From positions 4,402,001 to 4,466,000 of the forward strand of contig CP053156.1 in the NCBI GenBank assembly GCA_014607495.2: a stretch of DNA of 64,000 nucleotides, written 5' to 3'. Under the pieces are notes generated by a model that was not told the DNA's origin, did not search any database, and saw only the letters and a list, made by a program, of their open reading frames with translations. Numbering within the stretch: position 1 is the first letter of the stretch; the number at the start of each line of letters is the position of its first letter. The position numbers and the translations under genes were made by a program. This document shows, one piece after another, positions 57,661-64,000 of this stretch. Source of the stretch: Carposina sasakii. Its lineage: Eukaryota; Arthropoda; Insecta; Lepidoptera; Carposinidae.

Positions 57661-58012
57661 TTGGCGGAACAGAGAGCGATGAAGAGAGCCATGCTTGGGA
57701 TCTCTCTGCGTGATCGAATCAAAAATGAGGAGATCCGCAGACGTACAAAGATCACCGACAAAGCTCAACGATCCAGCAAGCTGAAGTGGCAAGGGGCAGG
57801 GCACATAGCTCGAAGAACTCATGGCCGATGGAGTCGGAAAGTTCTAGAGTGGATACCACAGCGCAGCGTGGGAAGGCCACCCGCGAGGTGGACGGACGAC
57901 CTGGCCAAGATCGCGGGCGTCGGTTGGATGCAGGTGGCTTCCGACCGGTCGGAGTGGAGATTGTTGGGGGAGGCCTAAGTCCAACAGTGGACTTCTTAGG
58001 GCTGTAAATTAT
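57661..58012 (+). mobile_element. RTE-type LINE, C-terminal fragment with open frame
   Basis: Frame 57661-57978 reads EQRAMKRAMLGISLRDRIKN, then IRRRTKITD, GHIARRTHGRW, VLEWIPQRSVGRPPARWTDD and LAKIAGVGWMQVASDR, ending LLGEA. This is the region after the polymerase in lepidopteran RTE-like elements. It stops where GGAGGCCTAAGTCCAACAG gives an in-frame TAA. 5'-truncated. It is closer to consensus than 24590-25470. Confidence 0.88.
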
Positions 58013-59143
58013 GATTATGAAAGACAGATACTCTAAACATTTAGCTGCCAAAATCTATAGAAGCCATTTTGTAATAACACAGTCTTGTGAATGTAGAATA
58101 TAAAAGGCGAGTACAAGTACCTGTAGCTGTAAAAATTTATTTACACAATTCTCGGATATCCCTGAAGTAAATACGGATCAAGCTCAAGTTCTTAGATTAA
58201 CATGAGTAACGTGTTTCTTCAACGAAGAGCAAAACAGTAACAATATCAGTTTATTTCTGAGCCAGTTCACGGAGGTTATCCTAATATAAGATTATTTATA
58301 TTTACGTTAATCAGGCCAGTCCTGAAACGTAACGGCTTCATTCCGCGTACTCACACTTTGCTGAACCAATTATTTTTTTATTATTATTACACGCTGAATT
58401 AGAACATCCGTTCATTCATGTGGTGTAACATATAGCAATACCTAGTAGTCTGAGAGAGAGCTACACTTTTTATGGTAAATATTGTTAGGAAAGCTGATTC
58501 AATATTTGGTAATGGTGGTAGGATATGGTTGATTATAGTAGCCTGGATGATGGTAACTATCAAGTCTACCCACATTAGATCGCTCGCGTTATCTAGGTGG
58601 TGAATAAAACCTTCCGGAGATGCGTACGTATACCTATAGTAGTCAAGCCCATTTTCTCCGAAGTACATAACATTACATACCCACTTCATCCTAGTTAGCC
58701 TACTAAGTCACACGTGGTAAGGAGTGAGCCTACCACCGCTTATTGGTCAACAAGCTAGCGACTTGACGAATCTAAAAACTCAACTTCCGAAGATAGTAAC
58801 TAAAAATGCAGTCTCCTCCTAGTCTAAGGTAGTTCAATATATCTGCTCTTTCAGGTGAAATAGTGATCTAATATTTTCATAGAAAGAATACAGAAAGGCA
58901 CTGATGTGAAAAATATATCATGGAAACAAAATTACATTTTATGCTTGCGTGAGATTGTATTAGAGTGTAATATTGAAGATGGAAATTTAACGTCGTATTT
59001 CCATCCTTATTACGATTTACGCAGTTGTGTTTTTATTAAGTTAGACCAATTTACCTTTTATTGCTTGGAAGAGGAATATGTTTATAAATTGACTTCCCAT
59101 GGCGGAAATAACCTTCTCATATAATAGTTAGGTCTAAATATCT
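58013..59143. other. Spacer, no gene seen
   Basis: AT-rich non-coding sequence. The 96-residue minus-strand frame at 58399-58689 and the 72-residue plus-strand frame at 58906-59124 have no recognisable domain. Confidence 0.4.
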
Positions 59144-59540
59144 ACTGGGTGTAAAAAGACAACTTTGGTCTTTTAATACCTCGTATTCTTTGTAACATCC
59201 CGATCATTTTTTTCAATGGAAGCACCCCTGGGAAACCACGGGTTTCCAAGATATTGAGGTTCAAAGTTACATTAATATTATCATTTTTTTTACATAAATC
59301 CATCTGAAATCGGTTAACAAACATTTTTTTCAAAGATACCATGTCAAAATGTTATAATGTTAGTTTTGTAGGTACATTTGTACTTTGAGCATCAAACGAA
59401 TACATTGCTTGCAATAAAATGACAGAATTTTTTCATAATTTTTTGTAATTTCCCAGCGTTGGTTCCATAGAAGAAAATGATCGTAACCTTACAAAGAATA
59501 CGAGGTATTAAAAAAACATCGTTGTCTTTTTACACCCTGT
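59144..59540. mobile_element. Fold-back MITE family C
   Basis: Ends ACTGGGTGTAAAAAGACAAC and GTTGTCTTTTTACACCCTGT, then TTAATACCTCGTATTCTTTG and CAAAGAATACGAGGTATTAA pair without mismatch. Length 397 bp, no coding capacity. The ACAGGGTG-like terminus resembles families A and B, perhaps reflecting related transposases. Confidence 0.85.
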
Positions 59541-59853
59541 ATATCATAACTTCCCAGTATGGATATCAGATATTTTTCTTTCAAATAAACGTAAAGTGAT
59601 TCAGGGAAGTGGCTACGGCCAGTATCTTCATAGTCCAAAAATAAAAACTTTAGTCAATTTGCGATATTCGGAAATTCAGCAGATAACCGACCATGAGCCA
59701 ATAAGATTGGAGTAATGACTCAGGTTCAGCCCTCCGTCATCAATTGGTGGCCCGCCAACTTTTAACAACTGTCACCTTACTGCCACAGAATAATCCATAC
59801 AACAGTGAAACAACTATAATACTTACACTTATGCATGTTTCAGCAACGGCGTG

Positions 59854-60103
59854 AGGCTTAGGCCGCACTACGGCTAAACCACCGCGGATTTTACCCGCCT
59901 GATATGGTGACTAAGAAAATTCATAAAAGCGGCCGCACAGACGATTTTAAATTTTGCATGGCTAGCGGGTAAAACCGCGCAAAAATTGGTAGTCTATAGA
60001 ATTTATATTCGCGGTTTTTAACCGTAGTGTGTGCCTCTCGAGCGGTTTTGTGGTTTCGCGGTTTACCGCTTGCGGGAAAAAAACCGTAGTACGGCCTTAG
60101 CCT
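59854..60103. mobile_element. MITE with GGCCGCACTACGG termini
   Basis: Left end AGGCTTAGGCCGCACTACGG, right end CCGTAGTACGGCCTTAGCCT, about 20-bp inverted repeats with few mismatches; the word CGGGTAAAACCGC recurs inside. Length 250 bp. No target duplication could be identified. Confidence 0.75.
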
Positions 60104-60332
60104 AAAGCTATACGCTATCGTACGAGGCGATTAAGGGTTTCCGGGAGGTGGGCAGCAGCGCCTCCCGTACTGACAACATAGTCCGAAAATCACACTGCGG
60201 TCGCCAACCCGCCTGCCCAGCGTGGTGACTATGGGCAAAACCCCCCTGTGGCAGTAGCCTTGTGGCGTGCCTTGGGGGAGGACTATGTCCAGCTGCGATA
60301 GGCTGAAGAAGAAGCATCTACGGCAGGTTTAC
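60104..60332. repeat. Dispersed lepidopteran repeat fragment
   Basis: The stretch AACCCGCCTGCCCAGCGTGG and TGACTATGGGCAAAACCC, ending GAGGACTATGTCCAGCTGCG and GCTGAAGAAGAAG, resembles a repeat frequent in moth and butterfly genomes, probably a LINE 3' end. The 69-residue minus-strand frame here is not a gene. Confidence 0.5.
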
Positions 60333-60530
60333 GGCCGATTAGTGTAGTGGATAGTGGTCCTGCCTGCAGCGCCATAGGTCCTGGGTTCGAATACCGGTAG
60401 GTGCAAACATTGATATGATGAATATTGATGTTTGTTTCCGAGTCATGGATGTTTCTATACTTATCTATGTAATAATATACCGTTGCTTAGCACCTACGAC
60501 ACAAGACCTTAGGGACCTTAATGTGTAAAA
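60333..60530 (+). mobile_element. tRNA-derived SINE (GGCCGATTRGTGTAG family), best copy
   Basis: A-box-like GATTAGTGTAGTGGATAGTG and a clear B box GGGTTCGAATACCGG, followed by the body TGCAAACATTGATATGATGA, TCATGGATGTTTCTATACTT and ACCTACGACACAAGACCTTA, then an A-rich end. Related to 23940-24110 and 29395-29512. Confidence 0.8.
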
Positions 60531-60976
60531 AAAGTGAATTTTATCTCGGTCATACTGTCAAACAAATTTCTTTGATTTTGCGTGACGATTGCGTTACGGA
60601 TTATCAAGAAGTTTGTACTTGTAACACTGTATGTTTGATGAACTGTGTCATACACAACGTTAACGGAATCGAACCGTTTTCAATGAAAGCTAATTTTGTG
60701 CCGATGAGTTCTCGAAATGAATTGCTCAGAACTATTGCGTCATCGTGAACTATAGAAAATTGGATTAGATATCAAAATATTTATACTTACCTAATGATAG
60801 TGAAGTACTTCGTGTTATCAGAAGATTTCCTAATGATAGTGTTTTCCATTAGATAACATAAACTAATTAATAACCATATAGGTAGGTACCAATTTTTTTT
60901 TATTGGAGGGACGAACTTGAATGATATCTACTACTAATCATGGGATTTAAGCGTTGCCAATTTTCCCTGACACGGA

Positions 60977-61604
60977 CAGTGGCGTAGCTACCTAGGGGCT
61001 AGGCGGGGCAGTGCACCGGGGCCCTTAAGCTCAGGGGGTCTTCGAATCCTTACCGTAAATTCCTGGGCAGAGATTGAATTTTAAAAAAGTAATACACAAC
61101 TTACTTGAGTTACGAGTATGTGGTAAATACGAAAAAAAATTCGGGCTCGTTACGCTCGCATATCTATTATTTAATCTAAGCAGTCTTTCAATTATGGGGC
61201 TTGTAAACTTCAAAAATTACGTAGCTACCTAGGGGCTAGGCGGGGCAGTGCACCGGGGCCCTTAAGCTCAGGGGGTCCTCGAATCCTTACCGTAAATTCC
61301 TGGGCAGAGATTGAATTTTAAAAAAGTAATACACAACTTACTTGAGTTACGAGTATGTGGTAAATACGAAAAAAAATTCGGGCTCGTTACGCTCGCATAT
61401 CTATTATTTAATCTAAGCAGTCTTTCAATTATGGGGCTTGTAAACTTCAAAAATTATTGGTAATGACTAGTCACGTGCAATAAAGAGAAGATAGTAAACA
61501 AAGAAGATAGGAAGTGAGCATGTTTTGCTCAAAATCTAATTAGTTGAAATAGCAGTGGGGACCATTTTTTATTTGCCCCTGGCTACCTAGCTACGCCGCC
61601 ACTG
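60977..61604. mobile_element. hAT-type MITE with internal tandem duplication
   Basis: Ends CAGTGGCGTAGCTACCTAGG and CCTAGCTACGCCGCCACTG are inverted repeats. Flanks are GACACGGA (60969-60976) and GACACGAG (61605-61612), an 8-bp duplication with the last two bases differing. The interior contains two head-to-tail copies of a 237-bp unit. Confidence 0.82.
60983..61456. repeat. Exact tandem duplication, 2 x 237 bp
   Basis: Copy 1 is 60983-61219 and copy 2 is 61220-61456. They are almost identical (one clear base difference, GGGTCTTCG against GGGTCCTCG), so the duplication is recent. Two 60-residue minus-strand frames, one per copy, are a by-product. The unit begins with the terminal-repeat word CGTAGCTACCTAGG, which suggests duplication from the element end. 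Confidence 0.92.
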
Positions 61605-62069
61605 GACACGAGTATTTTGAAACTTCTTAAAATCACCAAACTATACAGTACCTACCACAAAAACATTCTGTACAAAGGCGAGATTAATGCCTTGCAAGGA
61701 ATTCTCTACCAGCTAACCTGGTTAGTGGGTTTCTGGGCTTAAGTTAAGTAATAGGTTTGATCTCTTATATCTTGAAGCTGCTTGATTTCTTATGCTCCGT
61801 ATGCTGTATGTTCTATGAATAAATAAGTAAGTACTACACGTCTTTAGATCTAATTCATCTTTCGGATGATAAATTAATTGGTTGATTATTCTGAATTATA
61901 AATTTTTATTGGTTGATGATGGCGTCGCAGAACGTCTTTTAGAATTTAATATTTATGTCGTGGCAGAACGTGAATGCGACAAAATGAGAATGTGGGCTAT
62001 GTAATCATATATTCTATAAATAAACGTCTTGTTATATTTGTGTTAAGTTTCCCATGCTGATGCCGGGCT

Positions 62070-62240
62070 TCACTAGAATACATCAGCTGCATCTCTTTCC
62101 GTGCATGTCGTAAGAGTCGACTAAGGGACTCCGGTATTCTCTAAGGCGATAAGCTTGCAACTTGTCACTGATTGACTGTCATCTGGCCCCGCTATGCTAA
62201 ACGTGGCATTAGGATCTCTTATCCCATTTCGAGAACACAG
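62070..62240. repeat. Dispersed repeat K, copy 2
   Basis: Shares GAATACATCAGCTGCATCTC, TTCCGTGCATGTCGTAAG and GGCCCCGCTATGCTAAA with 29140-29330. Non-coding. Confidence 0.6.
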
Positions 62241-62316
62241 CCGTGTGTATTATGTGTTAATTAATATTTAATTTATAGAGGCCATTTGTCTAAAAGGAGA
62301 TGCATTTACTTTCGCC

Positions 62317-62586
62317 ATAGAGGAATAAGATGTCATAGAGTGCTAATGTCATACTAACAGTTTCGATGCACCATTAGACTTTTTGGTGCCTCACAATTCC
62401 AGTCCTTGACACTTAGATTCTTTTAGTGTAATGTATAGTAATGTACTACATTACTAATGTATTGTAACGTATAGTAATGCAATCTAAGTGTCAAGGACTG
62501 GAATCGTGAGGCACCGAAAAGTCTAATGGTGCATCGAAACTGTTAGTATGACATTAGCACTCTATGTCTACATCTTATTCCTCTAT
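62317..62586. mobile_element. Fold-back MITE family D, copy 2, long hairpin
   Basis: Length 270 bp. The left arm (ATAGAGGAATAAGATGTCAT..., ACCATTAGACTTTTTGGTGC, CCAGTCCTTGACACTTAGAT) is repeated inverted on the right with few differences, leaving a centre of about 60 bp around ACTACATTACTAATGTA. As RNA it would fold into a very long duplex. Confidence 0.88.
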
Positions 62587-63727
62587 GCTTTCGCGAACCT
62601 ATTCATATCGAAATTACCTGCCCTGTCACCAAATTACATACGTACCTACTTTTTTTTAGTAATAGTACTAAATAGTAAAACATTTGATATAAAAAAAATG
62701 ATTCCTAATTCGGAAACGAAAAATGCTGTGTTAAATATTGGACTAATACTGGAAAGCTTGACCCAAGTTTTCCAGGTCGCTAAATACTTGTTTTCAAACG
62801 CTTCAGCGCGGCTCTCATTAACGTGTAAAGCGTCTATACAGCTTGTTTGTGAGCATAACCCACTTTGGTCTCGCGCGCCTCGAGTGTAGCAACTCCAAGT
62901 TTCTTTAAGACTGAGTTTTGGAAAGGTCTTGAGTTTGTATGTAGTTTGATCCCTGCGCAACTTGTATCTTTTATCAGGCAGATACTTTTCGGAGTAGAGC
63001 TTTGTTCTGAGACAAAAAGTAGTTTATAAGTAGTTCTTTTGACAGTAGGTATTTGTTGTAGTATGTTGGAGACATGTTTCGATAACGAAAAACTCTTTAT
63101 TGTATTGCAAGGTAAACCTATACAATGTATAATAAAAGGGGTATAAATATGTTAAATAGTTTATTACACCCTATTTAGGTTATAGGTACAATACGTATGT
63201 ATATATATCCACTTTTGTAACACCTGTAAGTATATTATTATTTTTATGATTCTCTGTCCATGGCCTTCCTTTTAAAATGGCAAATAAACCCGGCAGGGTA
63301 TAACAACATGGCGGCTTGCCAGAACTACCCTTATAATTAACCAGGCCAGCAGGGTTGATATTGATGCCAGAGCCAGCTTTTACGTTTTGTTATTATAGCG
63401 GAATAAGAAATTCAAGGTGGGAATAAAATATATAGGTAAAGGTATGTAAAACGGAAAGGGGAGATGGAGTCGAGCATAGAGTCGTACTCAAGTCAAGACT
63501 GGATGAATTTTTCACATGCGAAATACTGAAAGATTACTGATAATCAAATCAAAAATACATTTCCTGCGAGTAATAACACTGTTGTATAACTCAACACAAT
63601 GGTAGGTACTGGTTAATCATTTCAGTATTTTCCTGACTGTCACCCACACCCTGTATTGCTATATTATGTCGCTCAGATTAGAGATATAATATAGCTCTCA
63701 CCTATCTAATGCTACGTTCTGACTCCA
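62587..63727. other. Spacer, no gene seen
   Basis: Two opposed open frames overlap here (plus 62548-62889, minus 62646-62960). Neither has a recognisable domain or splice context. The rest is AT-rich non-coding sequence. Confidence 0.4.
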
Positions 63728-64000
63728 GCACGCGTATGATGAATTTGGTGAGAGCGAGATGTCTCACTTTTAAACGTCAAATCCACAGAGCTAAGTAATA
63801 ACTAGACAAGACGAGTGTTTCTTCTTGGTGTGTAAAAACCATTTCTATCAGCCCTAATTCCTTCAGTCCTGGCTCGAGAAAGATTTACTGTTCTAATTCC
63901 TAAGTCTATTTTTTACATGCAAAGTACATAGGTACACTTAGTTTATCTAGTTATTAATAGCTCTGTAAATTTGATGTTTAAAAGTGAGACATCTCGCTCT
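63728..64000. mobile_element. Fold-back repeat family J, cut by the window end
   Basis: Left arm GCACGCGTATGATGAATTTG to AGATGTCTCACTTTTAAACG and CACAGAGCTAAGTAATAACT; the right arm returns as TAGCTCTGTAAATTTGATG and AAAGTGAGACATCTCGCTCT at the very end. Same structure as 42836-43141, in which the right arm runs about 30 bp further. Confidence 0.8.

Noticed and set aside
61031..61450. Pair of 60-residue minus-strand proteins as a duplicated gene
   Set aside because: They come from the tandem 237-bp unit inside a MITE and have no coding signature.
1..64000. CRISPR array, bacterial operon, rRNA gene or viral genome
   Set aside because: No regularly spaced identical repeats with unique spacers, no operon-like gene packing, and no rRNA or virus-like gene set were seen.

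Overview
The window looks like a euchromatic piece of an insect nuclear genome, most probably a moth or butterfly. It is AT-rich, its genes have introns with GT-AG boundaries, and it is crowded with dispersed repeats typical of Lepidoptera: short Helitron-like ends (...CTAG/T), hAT-type MITEs, long fold-back MITEs, RTE- and Jockey-type LINE relics, and tRNA-derived SINEs. TAGGTA-rich microsatellite sequence is also frequent. There is no bacterial signature.

Layout. (1) 1-2655, minus strand: the first four coding exons of a cytosolic carboxypeptidase 5 (AGBL5/CCP5) orthologue. The start codon is at 2655 and the gene runs off the left edge, so the catalytic domain lies outside. (2) 2656-7892: spacer holding the AGBL5 upstream region, two MITEs and a nested hairpin. 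(3) 7893-11648, minus strand: the 3' part of a second gene, at least five or six exons, encoding a two-pass membrane protein with a TMEM200-like layout. Its 5' exons were not found, and one internal exon has a phase that implies alternative splicing. (4) About 11650-53580: a gene desert built of layered mobile-element remains; no host gene could be proven in it. A GC-richer block at 47.7-48.3 kb with a good minus-strand donor is a candidate promoter/first exon, and a 112-bp orphan exon candidate lies at 36906. (5) 53634-57161: a nearly complete pogo-type DNA transposon with TA target-site duplication, a Psq-like HTH, a DDD catalytic core and a C-terminal PHD-like finger. It carries at least two frameshifts and sits inside an older MITE. 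(6) 57485-64000: more LINE, SINE and MITE copies, including a hAT MITE with an exact 237-bp internal tandem duplication.

The two host genes lie in tandem on the minus strand and show no functional link: one modifies tubulin post-translationally, the other is a membrane protein of unknown role. The rest of the window is mainly a record of transposon insertion, nesting and decay. Gene models were made by eye from reading frame, splice signals and remembered family features; no alignment or transcript data were available.
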